64,000 nucleotides of DNA from Spongiibacter tropicus DSM 19543 (GTDB lineage Bacteria; Pseudomonadota; Gammaproteobacteria; Pseudomonadales; Spongiibacteraceae): assembly GCF_000420325.1 (NCBI RefSeq), contig NZ_ATUS01000001.1, positions 872,463 to 936,462 on the forward strand, in the 5' to 3' direction. The notes below the pieces were generated by a model, which was not told the origin of the DNA, made no database searches, and was given only the letters and a program-made list of their open reading frames with translations. The position numbers were made by a program, and so were the translations under genes. This document shows, piece by piece, positions 41,600 to 52,066 of this stretch. Position 1 is the first letter of the stretch. The number at the start of each line of letters is the position of its first letter.

Positions 41600-42397
41600 A
41601 TGGTAAGCGACAACGACGATAATAAAGACGCAACGCCCAGCGTCATCTGCCCAGCCTGCGAAACCCGGTTTCGGTATCTGCCCGAGCAACTGGATGCCGC
41701 AGGCGGTTTGCTGCGCTGCGGGGTTTGTCAGGAAGTGTTCAACGCCAAAGAACAACTGGGCCTGATCGACGAGAGTCCCCTGCCCGACCCCGAAGGCGAG
41801 CCAGACGACAGCCCTTTACCCCGACAGGGCGCGGAACTCCTCGAGGGATTGAGCACCGACGACCACGGCTTCGAACACCACCAGACGCCCCCTCCCCGGC
41901 GCTGGCCCTGGGCGATTCTCAGCCTGCTCGCCGCACTGCTGCTTGTCGCGCAACTGGCGTACTGGCAGCGCGACCCGCTGCTGGCTCATCCCAAACTGCC
42001 CGCCAGTTGGAAGGCTCAGGCGCTGTCGCTGTGCGCGACGCTCGAGCTGCGCTGCCGCCGCGACGACAATCAGCGTCCGCAAGCCAGCGAGGCCTTTATC
42101 AGCCAGAAATTGATGGTTCGCGCTCACCCCGACGTGAGCAATGCCCTGCGGGTCGACGTAATTCTGGTCAACCGCAGCCCGGAAAAGCGCGCCTTCCCCC
42201 TGCTGGAACTGCGCTTCAGCGACATGTACGGCAGCGAAGTGGCGCGGCGGCTATTTACGCCAGCGGAGTATCTGGCCGGCGAACTCAACGCGCTGTCACA
42301 ACTTCCCAGCCAGCAACCCGTGCATATCGCACTGGACATTGTCGACCCCGGCAGCGCGGCCGTGAATTATCAGATTGCCCTTTTCGACCCCATTTAA
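41600..42397 (+). CDS. zinc-ribbon and DUF3426 domain membrane protein
   Basis: The 265-residue protein has an N-terminal MJ0042-type zinc ribbon (CPACETRFRYLPEQL ... LRCGVCQEVFNA), an acidic linker and one membrane helix (about 105-125, WAILSLLAALLLVAQLAYW). The C-terminal DUF3426 beta domain contains NRSPEKRAFPLLELRFSDMYG. The protein would put the ribbon in the cytosol and DUF3426 in the periplasm. Function is unknown. Its position between prmA and dusB is conserved in Pseudomonas as I recall. Confidence 0.85.
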   Translation: MVSDNDDNKDATPSVICPACETRFRYLPEQLDAAGGLLRCGVCQEVFNAKEQLGLIDESPLPDPEGEPDDSPLPRQGAELLEGLSTDDHGFEHHQTPPPRRWPWAILSLLAALLLVAQLAYWQRDPLLAHPKLPASWKAQALSLCATLELRCRRDDNQRPQASEAFISQKLMVRAHPDVSNALRVDVILVNRSPEKRAFPLLELRFSDMYGSEVARRLFTPAEYLAGELNALSQLPSQQPVHIALDIVDPGSAAVNYQIALFDPI

Positions 42398-42507
42398 GCC
42401 CGCCCCGATACACTGGTTATTTTCTGAGCGCAAGACTACCGAAAGCAAAATCTAGCGAGTAGAATAGCCGCCCTGTTTTTGTCACGGTCACTCCTTCTCA
42501 TCGGGGC

Positions 42508-43497
42508 ATGGCGATGATCCAGATTGGTTCTCACAAGCTCCCCGCGCGGGCAGTTTTAGCGCCGATGGCGGGCATTACCGACTTGCCGTTCCGCCGCCTG
42601 TGCCTGCAGTTTGGCGCCGGGCTGACCGTGTCAGAAATGCTGATCAGCAACAGCGATCTCTGGCACACCCGCAAAAGTCACCTGCGCCTGGCAAAGGATG
42701 ACGACGCCGTGCGCGCGGTACAGATCGCCGGAGCTGACCCAGAAATGATGGCCGATGCCGCGCGCCGCTGTGCCGATATGGGCGCGCAGATCATCGACAT
42801 CAATATGGGCTGCCCCGCCAAGAAGGTGTGCAAGAAGGCAGCCGGTTCCGCCCTGCTGCGAGAGCCCGTCCTGGTGGAGTCCATCCTCAGGGCCGTGACG
42901 GCAGCCGTGGAAATTCCGGTCAGCCTGAAAATACGCACCGGCTGGTCACCTGAGCATCGCAACGGCGTGAACATTGCACGCTTGGCCGAAGACTGCGGCA
43001 TCGCGTCGCTGGCCGTTCACGGTCGCACGCGGGCCTGCCGCTTCAACGGCAACGCCGAATACGACACGATCGCCGAGATCAAGCAAGCCGTGGCGATTCC
43101 CGTGTTTGCCAATGGCGACATCGACAGTGCGGAAAAAGCGCTGGCCGTGCTGAACCATACTGGTGCCGACGGCATCATGATCGGGCGTGCAGCACAGGGT
43201 CGCCCGTGGCTGTTCAGGGAAATTAATGCCGGACTGGAAGGTCGCCATGTTGCGCCCCCCAGTCTTGGCGAGCGGCGCGACGTTATGCTCGCGCACCTCA
43301 AGGCTTTGCACCGTTTTTACGGTGAACATCAGGGCCTGCGCATCGCGCGCAAACACTGCGCGTGGTACTTGCAGGACATTAATAACGTGGACTTTCGACG
43401 GCAGTTCAACCGCCTCGAAGACGCCAGTGCACAACTAGATGCTGTACAGAGCTTTTTTGAACAGCACGGTAAAAAATTACAGGATGCAGCCGCATGA
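42508..43497 (+). CDS. dusB: tRNA-dihydrouridine synthase B
   Basis: The 329-residue FMN enzyme starts with [22 protein letters not shown]. It has the catalytic Cys in [19 protein letters not shown], the flavin-phosphate segment PVFANGDI and [16 protein letters not shown]. DusB reduces U17 of tRNAs. It overlaps fis by 4 bases (ATGA), the same dusB-fis operon seen in enterobacteria. Upstream, TAGAAT (42460-42465) followed by a GC-rich AGCCGCCC stretch looks like a -10 with a stringent-type discriminator, which would suit growth-rate control of fis, but no good -35 is seen. Confidence 0.96.
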   Translation: MAMIQIGSHKLPARAVLAPMAGITDLPFRRLCLQFGAGLTVSEMLISNSDLWHTRKSHLRLAKDDDAVRAVQIAGADPEMMADAARRCADMGAQIIDINMGCPAKKVCKKAAGSALLREPVLVESILRAVTAAVEIPVSLKIRTGWSPEHRNGVNIARLAEDCGIASLAVHGRTRACRFNGNAEYDTIAEIKQAVAIPVFANGDIDSAEKALAVLNHTGADGIMIGRAAQGRPWLFREINAGLEGRHVAPPSLGERRDVMLAHLKALHRFYGEHQGLRIARKHCAWYLQDINNVDFRRQFNRLEDASAQLDAVQSFFEQHGKKLQDAAA

Positions 43498-43793
43498 ACC
43501 TAAGCCCTCTAAGTGCTGCCGAGAGCAGCCCAGTCAATGACGCCCCCGTCGACGATATTGCTCAGGCCAAAACACTCCGCGACAGTGTTGCTATCGCGCT
43601 GAACAACTACTTCTCCAACCTCGACGGCCAGGACGTCAGCGACGTCTACAATATGGTGCTGTCGGAAGTGGAAGCTCCGCTGCTGGAAGAGGTGATGAAG
43701 TACACCCGCAACAACCAGACCCGCGCATCGCAGATGCTGGGCCTGAACCGCGGCACCCTGCGCAAGAAACTGAAACAGTACGACCTGCTTTAA
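43494..43793 (+). CDS. fis: nucleoid-associated regulator Fis
   Basis: The protein has 99 residues, matching E. coli Fis (98). The N-terminal flexible arm is followed by helices A-B ([41 protein letters not shown]) and the helix-turn-helix [26 protein letters not shown], nearly the E. coli sequence as I know it. It bends DNA and activates rRNA and many other promoters. It is translationally coupled to dusB, and purH starts 32 bases downstream. Confidence 0.96.
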   Translation: MNLSPLSAAESSPVNDAPVDDIAQAKTLRDSVAIALNNYFSNLDGQDVSDVYNMVLSEVEAPLLEEVMKYTRNNQTRASQMLGLNRGTLRKKLKQYDLL

Positions 43794-43825
43794 AACCCGC
43801 TCCGCACCAGAGGAAACCCGCCCGG

Positions 43826-45406
43826 ATGACTACCGAGACGACTTCACGCCCCGTTAAACGCGCGCTTATCAGCGTATCTGACAAATCAGGCATCGTCGAT
43901 TTTGCCCGCCAGCTCACCGAGATGGGCGTCGAACTGCTGTCGACTGGCGGCACCTTCCGCCTGCTGCAAGACAACAGCATTGCTGTGACCGAAGTCGCCG
44001 ACTACACCGGTTTCCCCGAAATGATGGACGGTCGGGTGAAAACACTGCACCCCAAAGTACACGGCGGCATTCTCGGTCGTCGCGGCACCGATGACGCGGT
44101 AATGGGCGAGCACGGCATCAATGCTATCGATATGGTCGTGGTCAACCTCTACCCCTTTGAAGCGACCGTTGCCAAGCCGGACTGCACACTGGAAGACGCC
44201 ATCGAGAATATCGATATCGGCGGACCGACCATGGTGCGCGCTGCGGCAAAAAACCACCGCGATGTGGCGATTGTGGTGAACGCGAGCGACTACGACGCCA
44301 TCATTGAAGAGATGCGTGCCAACAACGGCGCCACCCAGCACAGCACCCGCTTTGATCTGGCGATTAAAGCCTACGAACACACTGCCGCGTACGACGGCGC
44401 CATCGCCAATTACTTTGGCCGACTGGTACCGGGCGGCAGCGCCAAGTTCCCGCGCACATTCAACAGCCAGTTTGTGAAAGCGCAGGAAATGCGCTACGGC
44501 GAGAACCCGCATCAGGACTCGGCATTTTATGTTGAGCGCCACCCCAGCGAGGCCAGCATTGCCACCGCCACTCAGCTACAGGGTAAAGAGCTCTCCTACA
44601 ACAATATTGCCGACACCGACGCCGCACTGGAGTGCGTGAAAAGCTTCACCAAGCCCGCCTGTGTGATCGTTAAGCACGCCAACCCCTGTGGTGTTGCCGT
44701 ATCGCTGAACGGCATTGGCGAAGCCTACGACCTGGCTTTTGCCACTGACCCCGAGTCCGCATTCGGCGGCATTATCGCCTTCAACCGCGAACTGGATGCC
44801 GCCACCGCGCAAGCGATCTGCGAGCGCCAGTTTGTGGAAGTCATCATCGCGCCCAGCGTCAGCGACGAAGCACTGGCCGTTGTGGCGGCCAAGAAAAATG
44901 TGCGCCTGCTGAGCTGCGGCCAATGGGCCGTGCCGCTGCCCGCACTGGACTACAAGCGCGTGAACGGCGGCCTGCTGGTTCAAGATCGCGACCTCGGCAT
45001 GATCACCGAGCAGGACCTGAAAGTAGTCACCAAGCGCCAGCCGACGGAAGCGGAAATTCACGACCTGATCTTCGCCTGGAAAGTGGCGAAGTTCGTTAAA
45101 TCCAACGCCATTGTCTACGCCAAAAACCGTCAGACCATCGGCGTGGGCGCCGGCCAGATGAGCCGCGTTAACTCAGCGCGCATCGCAGCGATCAAGGCCG
45201 AGCACGCCGGTTTGCCGGTTGAAGGCGCGGTCATGGCCTCGGACGCGTTCTTCCCCTTCCGCGACGGCATCGACAACGCGGCCAAGGTGGGCATTAGCTG
45301 CATTATTCAGCCGGGCGGCTCCATTCGTGATGAAGAAGTGATCGCCGCCGCCGACGAGCATGGCATGACCATGGTCTTCACCGGCATGCGCCACTTCCGT
45401 CACTGA
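43826..45406 (+). CDS. purH: bifunctional AICAR formyltransferase/IMP cyclohydrolase
   Basis: The protein has 526 residues. The N-terminal MGS-like cyclohydrolase domain (about 10-200) shows [30 protein letters not shown] and [10 protein letters not shown]. The C-terminal formyltransferase domain includes [10 protein letters not shown], the catalytic [11 protein letters not shown] and [26 protein letters not shown]. It performs the last two steps of IMP synthesis. purD is 112 bases downstream across a GC-rich hairpin. Confidence 0.97.
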   Translation: MTTETTSRPVKRALISVSDKSGIVDFARQLTEMGVELLSTGGTFRLLQDNSIAVTEVADYTGFPEMMDGRVKTLHPKVHGGILGRRGTDDAVMGEHGINAIDMVVVNLYPFEATVAKPDCTLEDAIENIDIGGPTMVRAAAKNHRDVAIVVNASDYDAIIEEMRANNGATQHSTRFDLAIKAYEHTAAYDGAIANYFGRLVPGGSAKFPRTFNSQFVKAQEMRYGENPHQDSAFYVERHPSEASIATATQLQGKELSYNNIADTDAALECVKSFTKPACVIVKHANPCGVAVSLNGIGEAYDLAFATDPESAFGGIIAFNRELDAATAQAICERQFVEVIIAPSVSDEALAVVAAKKNVRLLSCGQWAVPLPALDYKRVNGGLLVQDRDLGMITEQDLKVVTKRQPTEAEIHDLIFAWKVAKFVKSNAIVYAKNRQTIGVGAGQMSRVNSARIAAIKAEHAGLPVEGAVMASDAFFPFRDGIDNAAKVGISCIIQPGGSIRDEEVIAAADEHGMTMVFTGMRHFRH

Positions 45407-45414
45407 GTGCTGAT

Positions 45415-45442
45415 TCGGGGCGGGCGGTTTGCCCGGCCCCGA
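45415..45442 (+). repeat. GC-rich hairpin between purH and purD
   Basis: TCGGGGC-GGGC (45415-45425) can pair with GCCC-GGCCCCGA (45431-45442) with a single bulge, around GGTTT. It begins 8 bases after the purH stop. It lacks a T-run; it may protect the purH 3' end or tune read-through to purD. Confidence 0.45.
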
Positions 45443-45518
45443 CCCCACAGAACTTCCCTGTCAGAGCGGCGCCATCACCGCGCAGTGCTCGCCCGAAAAA
45501 CAATAGGACAGCAATACC

Positions 45519-46796
45519 ATGAACGTTTTGATTATTGGCAACGGCGGTCGCGAACACGCCCTGGCATGGAAAGCGGCGCAGTCTGCAAATGTTGAAACCG
45601 TCTATGTCGCACCGGGCAATGCGGGCACCGCGCTGGACCAGGGCATCGAGAATGTCGACATCGCCGTCAGCGACTTTGCCGCTCTCGCCGACTTCGCCAG
45701 CAACAACAATGTCGGCCTGACCATCGTCGGCCCCGAAGCACCGCTGGTTGACGGTGTGGTCGACTACTTCAGCGAACGCCAGCTACCCTGCTTCGGCCCC
45801 AGCAAAGGCGCCGCGCAACTGGAAGGCTCCAAGGCTTTCACCAAGGATTTTCTCGCCCGCCACGCAATTCCCACGGCGGCCTATGCCAATTTCACTGAGC
45901 TGGAACCCGCTCTGGCCTACCTCCGCGAACAAGGCGCGCCCATCGTAGTGAAAGCCGACGGTCTGGCGGCCGGTAAAGGCGTGATTGTGGCCGAGACACT
46001 GGAGCAGGCAGAAGAAGCCGTGCGCGACATGCTGTCGGGCAATGCCTTTGGCGACGCCGGTTGCCGCGTGGTGATTGAAGAATTTCTGCAAGGCGAAGAA
46101 GCCAGCTTTATTGTGATGGTCGACGGCGAGAATGTGCTGCCCATGGCCACCAGCCAGGATCACAAGCGCGTCGGCGACGGCGACACCGGACCAAACACCG
46201 GCGGCATGGGCGCCTACTCGCCCGCCCCCGTGGTGACCGATGCCGTACACCAACGCATTATGAACGAAGTGATTCTGCCCACCGTGCGCGGCATGGAGCA
46301 GGAAGGCAACCGCTACACCGGCTTTCTCTACGCGGGCCTGATGATCAACCCCGCGGGCGAGCCCAAAGTCATCGAGTACAACTGCCGCTTTGGCGACCCG
46401 GAAACCCAGCCCATTATGCTGCGCCTGCAGTCGGATCTGGTTGAACTTTGCCTGACCGCTCTGCGCGGCGAGCTGGATAGCGCCGACGCTAGCTGGGACC
46501 CTCGCCCTGCCGTGGGTGTGGTCATGGCCGCGGGCGGCTATCCCGCCAGCTATGACAAAGGCGATGAGATTACCGGCATTCCAGCAGAAACCGGCAGCAG
46601 TAAAGTCTTCCACGCGGGCACCAGCCTGCAGGATGGCAAACTGGTCACCAGTGGTGGTCGCGTATTGTGCGCCACGGCAATGGGCGACCGGGTGAGCGAT
46701 GCCCAGGCGCTTGCCTACCAGCTTGTTGACCAGATACAGTGGCGTGGAGCCTTTTGTCGCCGCGATATTGCCTACCGCGCTATCGCCCGCGAATAA
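45519..46796 (+). CDS. purD: phosphoribosylamine-glycine ligase
   Basis: This 425-residue ATP-grasp enzyme begins MNVLIIGNGGREHALAWK. The ATP-binding segment is IVVKADGLAAGKGVIVAE (about 143). The metal-binding end is EYNCRFGDPETQPIM (about 288), and DHKRVGDGDTGPNTGGMGAYSPAP is a GARS hallmark. It joins glycine to phosphoribosylamine in purine synthesis. AGGAC lies 11 bases before ATG 45519. The next gene starts 28 bases after its stop. Confidence 0.97.
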   Translation: MNVLIIGNGGREHALAWKAAQSANVETVYVAPGNAGTALDQGIENVDIAVSDFAALADFASNNNVGLTIVGPEAPLVDGVVDYFSERQLPCFGPSKGAAQLEGSKAFTKDFLARHAIPTAAYANFTELEPALAYLREQGAPIVVKADGLAAGKGVIVAETLEQAEEAVRDMLSGNAFGDAGCRVVIEEFLQGEEASFIVMVDGENVLPMATSQDHKRVGDGDTGPNTGGMGAYSPAPVVTDAVHQRIMNEVILPTVRGMEQEGNRYTGFLYAGLMINPAGEPKVIEYNCRFGDPETQPIMLRLQSDLVELCLTALRGELDSADASWDPRPAVGVVMAAGGYPASYDKGDEITGIPAETGSSKVFHAGTSLQDGKLVTSGGRVLCATAMGDRVSDAQALAYQLVDQIQWRGAFCRRDIAYRAIARE

Positions 46797-46824
46797 TCGG
46801 GAAAACCATGTAATCTGGGAAAAC

Positions 46825-49638
46825 ATGTGCAGGATGCCCGGCGTGCGCAACTCCGTGTCAATGCTGCCCGCGGGCAGCCTGCTCTGGCTGATTCTACTCA
46901 GCCTGTTCAGCGCTCGCCTCGGGGCTGCCCCGCTGCTGCTCGATGAGCGGCAGGATCGGCTCGATCTTTCCCATTATGCCCAGGTCCTCGAGGACCGCAG
47001 CGGCGACTGGCAAATTGCGGATGTCGACAACCGCGGCCTGCAACGCAGTTTCCGTCCGGTCGAAAACGGCGATCTGCATCTGGACAAGCGGGTGCAGCGC
47101 TACTGGTTTCGTTTCAGCCTGAGAAATATCAGCGGCGAGCCAAGCAAGCGGATTTTTGAAATCCGTCCCGCCTACCTCGGCGATATCACCGTATACGCCC
47201 GTAGCAGCAACGACTCGGGAACGGCAAGCCAACTCATCCCCGCGCTCCCGAAAGAGGAGATGTTGCGCCCACAGAATGTGATGGCGCTGACCGTGCCGCC
47301 ACACAGCGACCTGCACGTCTTCGTCCTTGTCGAGAACCACGGTGACTACCGCAGCAGTATCGGTCTGTATCAGCAATCTGAATTCTTCTGGCTGAGTAGC
47401 TATTACGACGCCTTTAACGCGCTGATGCTGGGGATTCTCTGCAGCATTCTGATGTACTGCGTGATTGCCTTTGTCGTCTACAAAGAGCCCCTGTTCATCA
47501 ACCAGGTCGCGTTCTGCATCCTGGTGGCGCTCTCCCAGCTCACTTCCTGGGGGTATATCCAATTCCCCCTGATCACGCCCTCGCCGATGAGCCCCACCAT
47601 GCTGGCGTTCACCCTGGCGATTCTGCTGACCGAGGTCATCTTCGCCCAGCGTTTTCCTATTTACAGCGGCGTTGCCGCAAGCCTATGGAAAAAACTGTTC
47701 CGGCTGCTCACCGCGCTGCTCATTCTCGGCATCGTATTGTCGCCGCTGCTGCAGGGACTGTATGTCGTCATTACACTGTCGCTGGTAATGCCGATCATCA
47801 TGCTGTCGCTGATTGTTGCCGCCATCAATGGCTTTTTTGTCAGCACCAGTCGCCTGCTGTTTTACTACCTGCTGGCAACCGCCGCACTATTGGCCTCCTA
47901 CCTCACCGCCCTGCTCGCCTTCTTCCTGGGCCTTATCGATATCTACGAACTCAATCTGGCGTTTGCGGTGATCGCGGTAGCCAGTGCCGCCAGCCGGATT
48001 GCGCTGTTGATCGCCCGCACCCGCAAACGCTGGCACAAGCAATATCAGGAAGCACAGCGTGTCGCAGTTGTCGGCGAGGTGAACCGCGCCAAAAGCGATA
48101 TTCTGTCGCGCATTACCCACGAGATTCGTACGCCAATCAGTGCCATCGTCGGGGTAACCGAGCTGCTGGAGGACAGCAGCAGCCTGACCACTGCGCAAGA
48201 GGAATACCTCCGCAGCCTGCAACGCTCCAGTCACGAACTGCTGCAATTGCTGGAAGAGGCGGGACAGGCCGCGCGATTCAGCGACAGCGACATGGAGCTG
48301 CGCAGTCAGATCATGTCATTCCCGGAGCTGGTGGGCGATGCTCTGGCGGGTTTCCGTAATCTGGCCGCGGAGCGAGATCTGGAGCTGATCGCCGACATTT
48401 CACCGGAGCTGCCCTCGCAACTGCTCGGCGACCCGTCCCGAATTCGCCAGCTGCTGATTCACAGCGTCAACAGTGCATTCGAGCACAGTGAAAACGGCTT
48501 TATTCTGCTGAAGATTCACCCCGCCTCGCCCCGCCCGGGGCACATCCATATTGAAGTCTCGCATCGCGGACGCCCCTTTGACGCCGAAGAGCGCCAAGCG
48601 CTTTATCCCGCGAAACAGGAGCTTCACGAGAACAATGTGTTGAGCACCCGCTTTGCCATTATCTCGCGACTGGTATCACTGATGCGGGGACAGATCAGTG
48701 TCCGCAGCGCGGGAAACCGCGACCTCCACACCCTGTGCATGTCGATCCAGTTGAATGTGGCCAGTGACAGGTCCCTGAGCGAGCACAGCGTGGCCCTGCT
48801 CAGCGGCAAGCGCCTGCTGGTCGTGGACAGCAATAAAACCTTTTGCGAAGTCATCAACAAACAGTGCAGTGCCTGGGGCATGACTGTCTTTTCTGCGGCC
48901 AGTGAGCAGGCGGCCATCGCCATTTTGCGCAACCAGCGACTGTTGCAGGCCCCGCTGGACTTCATACTGATCGATCACCGGCAACCCGAGAACGGCCTGC
49001 ACCTCGCCCACCGCATCGCCGAGGAAAACAAGGACGCCGCCGATCACCCCAGCATTCTGCTGTTGGCTCATGCCAATATCGACTACGATCAGGACGTTCT
49101 CCGTCAGGCGCGGGTACAGAAAGTGTTGAGCAAGCCGCTGGCTTCCTCCGCGCTGCGCAGCGCCCTGCTCGGCGAGTCGCGCTTCAATGCGAGCAACCCG
49201 AATCGCCAGATCGACCCGCAGACCGACTACAGCGATGCGGCGACGAAAACGCTGCAGTGCCTGATTGCCGAGGATAATCCCAGCAATGCGCTGGTGCTGA
49301 AGCGGATGCTCAGTAACCTGGAGATTGAGGTACAGCACGCCGAGAACGGTCAGCAGGCCTTGAATCAGTTCCTGCGCACGCAGTTCGACCTGGTGATTCT
49401 CGATATCGAAATGCCGGTCATGGATGGTTTGGAAACGGCCCGCCAGATGCGTCACTTTGAGAACGAAGAGGGACGGCGACGCACGCCCATTTTCGGTCTC
49501 AGCGCCAATGCTCTGGATGAACAACGCGACAATTACCTGAACTCCGGGATCGATCTTCATTTGGTGAAACCCATCCGGCAATGGGAGCTGGCAGAAGCCA
49601 TCCAGCGCTGGACCGGCTACACGCATCACAAGTCTTGA
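46825..49638 (+). CDS. retS: RetS-like hybrid sensor histidine kinase with degenerate ATP-binding domain
   Basis: I set the start at ATG 46825 (GGGA 4 bases upstream), giving 937 residues; the frame is open further back into purD. The order is: signal peptide (about 15-35), 7TMR-DISMED2 sensor (about 40-185), 7TM domain (about 190-400), HisKA with phospho-acceptor His432 ([15 protein letters not shown]), HATPase-like domain, receiver 1 (Asp717 in LIDHRQP) and receiver 2 (Asp860 in [10 protein letters not shown]). This is the layout of Pseudomonas RetS, also encoded after purD, which inhibits GacS. The ATPase boxes are lost: the N-box reads [11 protein letters not shown]1 reads SHRGRPF and G2 reads VLSTRF. 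Confidence 0.88.
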   Translation: MCRMPGVRNSVSMLPAGSLLWLILLSLFSARLGAAPLLLDERQDRLDLSHYAQVLEDRSGDWQIADVDNRGLQRSFRPVENGDLHLDKRVQRYWFRFSLRNISGEPSKRIFEIRPAYLGDITVYARSSNDSGTASQLIPALPKEEMLRPQNVMALTVPPHSDLHVFVLVENHGDYRSSIGLYQQSEFFWLSSYYDAFNALMLGILCSILMYCVIAFVVYKEPLFINQVAFCILVALSQLTSWGYIQFPLITPSPMSPTMLAFTLAILLTEVIFAQRFPIYSGVAASLWKKLFRLLTALLILGIVLSPLLQGLYVVITLSLVMPIIMLSLIVAAINGFFVSTSRLLFYYLLATAALLASYLTALLAFFLGLIDIYELNLAFAVIAVASAASRIALLIARTRKRWHKQYQEAQRVAVVGEVNRAKSDILSRITHEIRTPISAIVGVTELLEDSSSLTTAQEEYLRSLQRSSHELLQLLEEAGQAARFSDSDMELRSQIMSFPELVGDALAGFRNLAAERDLELIADISPELPSQLLGDPSRIRQLLIHSVNSAFEHSENGFILLKIHPASPRPGHIHIEVSHRGRPFDAEERQALYPAKQELHENNVLSTRFAIISRLVSLMRGQISVRSAGNRDLHTLCMSIQLNVASDRSLSEHSVALLSGKRLLVVDSNKTFCEVINKQCSAWGMTVFSAASEQAAIAILRNQRLLQAPLDFILIDHRQPENGLHLAHRIAEENKDAADHPSILLLAHANIDYDQDVLRQARVQKVLSKPLASSALRSALLGESRFNASNPNRQIDPQTDYSDAATKTLQCLIAEDNPSNALVLKRMLSNLEIEVQHAENGQQALNQFLRTQFDLVILDIEMPVMDGLETARQMRHFENEEGRRRTPIFGLSANALDEQRDNYLNSGIDLHLVKPIRQWELAEAIQRWTGYTHHKS

Positions 49639-49672
49639 GTTTGACGTACAATGGCTAGAGATGGAGGCCATT

Positions 49673-50320
49673 ATGCAACGTAGTTTTTCTGCCATAGACC
49701 GGCTGCTGATGGGCGCCGACCGCAGTCTGAAAACACTGGTGCGCGGCAGCGCCACAGCACAGCGCCGCAACCCGTCGGGCGACTATCGCGACAACAGCGA
49801 AGGGCGCGAGGAACAGGCCCGCCGCCACAGCGCCGGACTGATGCGCATCAATCACACCGGCGAAGTTTGCGCTCAGGCGCTGTATCAGGGGCAGGCGCTC
49901 ACAGCACGTCGCAGCGATGTCAAAGAAGCCATGAGTCATGCAGCGGATGAGGAAGTCGATCATCTGGCGTGGTGCGAAGATCGCTTGCGCGAGCTGGGCA
50001 GCCGTCCCAGCCACCTGAACCCGCTGTTTTACGCTGGCGCATTCGCCATCGGCGCGACCGCTGGCGCGATCAGCGACAAGATCAGTCTGGGGTTTGTGGC
50101 AGCGACAGAAGATCAGGTTTGCGAGCACCTGCGTGAACACTTGCACACGCTGCCCAGCGACGATGAGAAGTCTCGGGCGATTCTGGAGCAGATGCTAGAA
50201 GACGAGGCCGCTCACGCAACTCAGGCTCTCGAGGCAGGCGGCGCCGTTTTCCCGCGACCGGTGAAGACACTCATGACCCTGATGTCCAAGGTCATGACCA
50301 AAACCACGTATCACCTCTGA
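49673..50320 (+). CDS. coq7: Coq7-type demethoxyubiquinone hydroxylase
   Basis: ATG 49673 follows GGAGG by 5 bases; an ATG at 49661 lies within the ribosome site. The 215-residue di-iron carboxylate protein has [22 protein letters not shown] (first Glu/His ligands) and [19 protein letters not shown] (second set). Further ligands lie in the C-terminal [10 protein letters not shown]. It hydroxylates the ubiquinone ring late in its synthesis at the inner membrane. It follows the RetS-like gene by 34 bases and converges with a VOC gene. Confidence 0.95.
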   Translation: MQRSFSAIDRLLMGADRSLKTLVRGSATAQRRNPSGDYRDNSEGREEQARRHSAGLMRINHTGEVCAQALYQGQALTARRSDVKEAMSHAADEEVDHLAWCEDRLRELGSRPSHLNPLFYAGAFAIGATAGAISDKISLGFVAATEDQVCEHLREHLHTLPSDDEKSRAILEQMLEDEAAHATQALEAGGAVFPRPVKTLMTLMSKVMTKTTYHL

Positions 50321-50336
50321 GCCTCGCGAGACTGAC

Positions 50337-50738
50337 TTACAGCACCCCGGCAATGGGCGGGTGATAAATCATCTGCACGAGATTGCCGTCCGGATCCAGG
50401 CAGTAAAAGCTGCGGGCGCCGTCCCGGTGAGTGCGCGGCGCCGCTTTGATTGCCACCCCGTTTTCCACAAGGAACGTATGCCAGGCATCCACGTCTTCCG
50501 GCTGGCGCAGGATGAAACCCAGGTGGTCAAGACGCTGTCCGGCCACGCTGCGTGGCTGGCCGCTGTAGCGGTGCAGTGCGAGGTTGTCGCAGCCTGAGCA
50601 CAGATAGTAGTTATCCGCGTCGGGCTGCCATTCCACCGCCATCCCCAGCAGTTCGTTATAAAAGCGCAGTGTCTCGTCAAAGTTTTCGACAAACAGCGCC
50701 AGATGGCGCATACCGGCATGGGGATTGGGTCGCTGCAT
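50337..50738 (-). CDS. VOC superfamily (glyoxalase-like) protein
   Basis: The 133-residue protein is made of two beta-alpha-beta-beta-beta modules. Possible metal ligands are visible as MRHLALFVENFDETLRFYNELLG (His), LDHLGFILRQPEDV (His) and YCLDPDGNLVQMIY (Glu position replaced by Gln). The loss of the usual terminal Glu argues against glyoxalase I activity, so the reaction is unknown. ATG 50738 has GGAG 7 bases upstream. It lies 4 bases downstream of the osmC-like gene and is co-transcribed with it. Confidence 0.82.
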   Translation of the reverse strand: MQRPNPHAGMRHLALFVENFDETLRFYNELLGMAVEWQPDADNYYLCSGCDNLALHRYSGQPRSVAGQRLDHLGFILRQPEDVDAWHTFLVENGVAIKAAPRTHRDGARSFYCLDPDGNLVQMIYHPPIAGVL

Positions 50739-50742
50739 GGTG

Positions 50743-51165
50743 TTACTCCACTTCCTCTATCTGATAGGCGTGGACAATCTCCACACCGGCCTTTTCCATC
50801 ATAATGGACGCCGAGCAGTATTTCTCTGCCGACAGCTCCACCGCGCGTTTGATATGCGCTTCCTTCAGCCCTTTGCCACTGACAATGAAGTTCATCGTGA
50901 TTTTTTCAAACACGGCGGGCACGGCATCGGCGCGCTCGGCCTGCAGTTCGCATCGGCAATCGCGCACATCCTGACGCGACTTTTTGAGCATGCTCATCAC
51001 ATCGAAAGAGGCGCAGCCGCCCATACCAACCAGCAGCATTTCCATCGGGCGAATGCCCATGTTACGGCCGCCGTGATCCTCCGGACCATCCATCACCACA
51101 CTGTGACCGCTGCCGGACTCGCCCAGGAACATGGCACCGTCCACCCATTTCACCGTTGCTTTCAT
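50743..51165 (-). CDS. OsmC family peroxiredoxin-like protein
   Basis: ATG 51165 ([13 protein letters not shown]) gives 140 residues; a longer start at 51198 is less likely. The OsmC/Ohr fold shows its first active cysteine in [17 protein letters not shown]. The second Cys usually lies in the [12 protein letters not shown] segment, present here. This YhfA-like subgroup is often encoded next to crp, as here, where crp is divergent. It probably reduces hydroperoxides, though that is not shown for this subgroup. Confidence 0.88.
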   Translation of the reverse strand: MKATVKWVDGAMFLGESGSGHSVVMDGPEDHGGRNMGIRPMEMLLVGMGGCASFDVMSMLKKSRQDVRDCRCELQAERADAVPAVFEKITMNFIVSGKGLKEAHIKRAVELSAEKYCSASIMMEKAGVEIVHAYQIEEVE

Positions 51166-51308
51166 TGTTACCCCAATACGATTCACAGAAAACGCCAAAG
51201 CTTATCACAGGTCAGGGCTCAGGCTCGCCATCCGGTACAAAGCGAGGCATACTAAAGCTAACAAGTGAAAGGGCCGCAAGCCCAAAGCGTATTGAAAGAG
51301 AGTCGCCC

Positions 51309-51947
51309 GTGTTCCAGGCACCAAAGCCCGAAATTCCAAATCTCGACGATTTCCTCGCCTATTGTCATCGCCGTCGCCATCCCAGCAAAAGCACGCTGAT
51401 CTATGCGGGCGACGACAGCGATGCCTTGTACTACATCATCGACGGCTCGGTCACTGTGTTGATTGAGGACGACGACGGTCGCGAAATGATTGTCGCCTAC
51501 CTCAACAAAGGTGACTTCTTCGGTGAAATGGGCGTCTTCGATGAAGATATCCCCCCGACCCGCAGCGCTTGGGTAAAAAGCCGTACCGACTGCGAGATCG
51601 CGGAAATCAGCTATGCCAAGTTCCGCGAACTGCGCGAGCAGTATCCCGATGTGCTGCTGGCACTGGGCAAGCAGATGGCCAAGCGCCTGCGCCTGACCAC
51701 CCGCAAAGTCGGCGACCTCGCCTTCCTCGACGTCACCGGTCGCGTTGCCCGCACACTGCTTGACCTGTGCAAGCAACCGGATGCCATGACTCACCCGGAC
51801 GGGATGCAGATCAAGATCACCCGTCAGGAAATTGGTCGTATCGTTGGCTGCTCACGGGAAATGGTGGGCCGTGTACTCAAAACCCTGGAAGAACAGGGAC
51901 TGGTTCACGTGAAAGGCAAAACGATGGTGGTGTACGGCACCCGCTAA
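51309..51947 (+). CDS. crp: cAMP-activated global regulator Crp (Vfr-like)
   Basis: GTG 51309, preceded by GAAAGAGAG, gives 212 residues, the normal CRP/Vfr length; the frame is open further upstream but has no homology there. The cAMP pocket shows [10 protein letters not shown] and [27 protein letters not shown]. The winged helix [22 protein letters not shown], with the recognition helix residues R-E-x-x-G-R, is essentially that of E. coli CRP and Pseudomonas Vfr, so it should bind TGTGA-N6-TCACA. It is divergent from osmC. Confidence 0.95.
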   Translation: MFQAPKPEIPNLDDFLAYCHRRRHPSKSTLIYAGDDSDALYYIIDGSVTVLIEDDDGREMIVAYLNKGDFFGEMGVFDEDIPPTRSAWVKSRTDCEIAEISYAKFRELREQYPDVLLALGKQMAKRLRLTTRKVGDLAFLDVTGRVARTLLDLCKQPDAMTHPDGMQIKITRQEIGRIVGCSREMVGRVLKTLEEQGLVHVKGKTMVVYGTR

Positions 51948-52066
51948 GCGCACGCTCTAGCGGCAAAACACCCGTATTACTCTGGCGCCAAGCCTTCCCC
52001 TCGGGGGCGCTGGCGCGTAAGATGCGTGCCCCAAATTGCTGGACACGATCAGACGCCTCGCTCCCT

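Noticed and set aside
46699-46824. Extension of the RetS-like gene into purD
   Set aside because: The extra 42 residues precede the signal peptide and overlap purD; a start at 46825 has a ribosome site.
51767-52066. N-terminal extension of rapA into crp
   Set aside because: The frame is open, but the crp sequence on the same strand in another frame is highly conserved, and RapA homology begins at ATG 52067.
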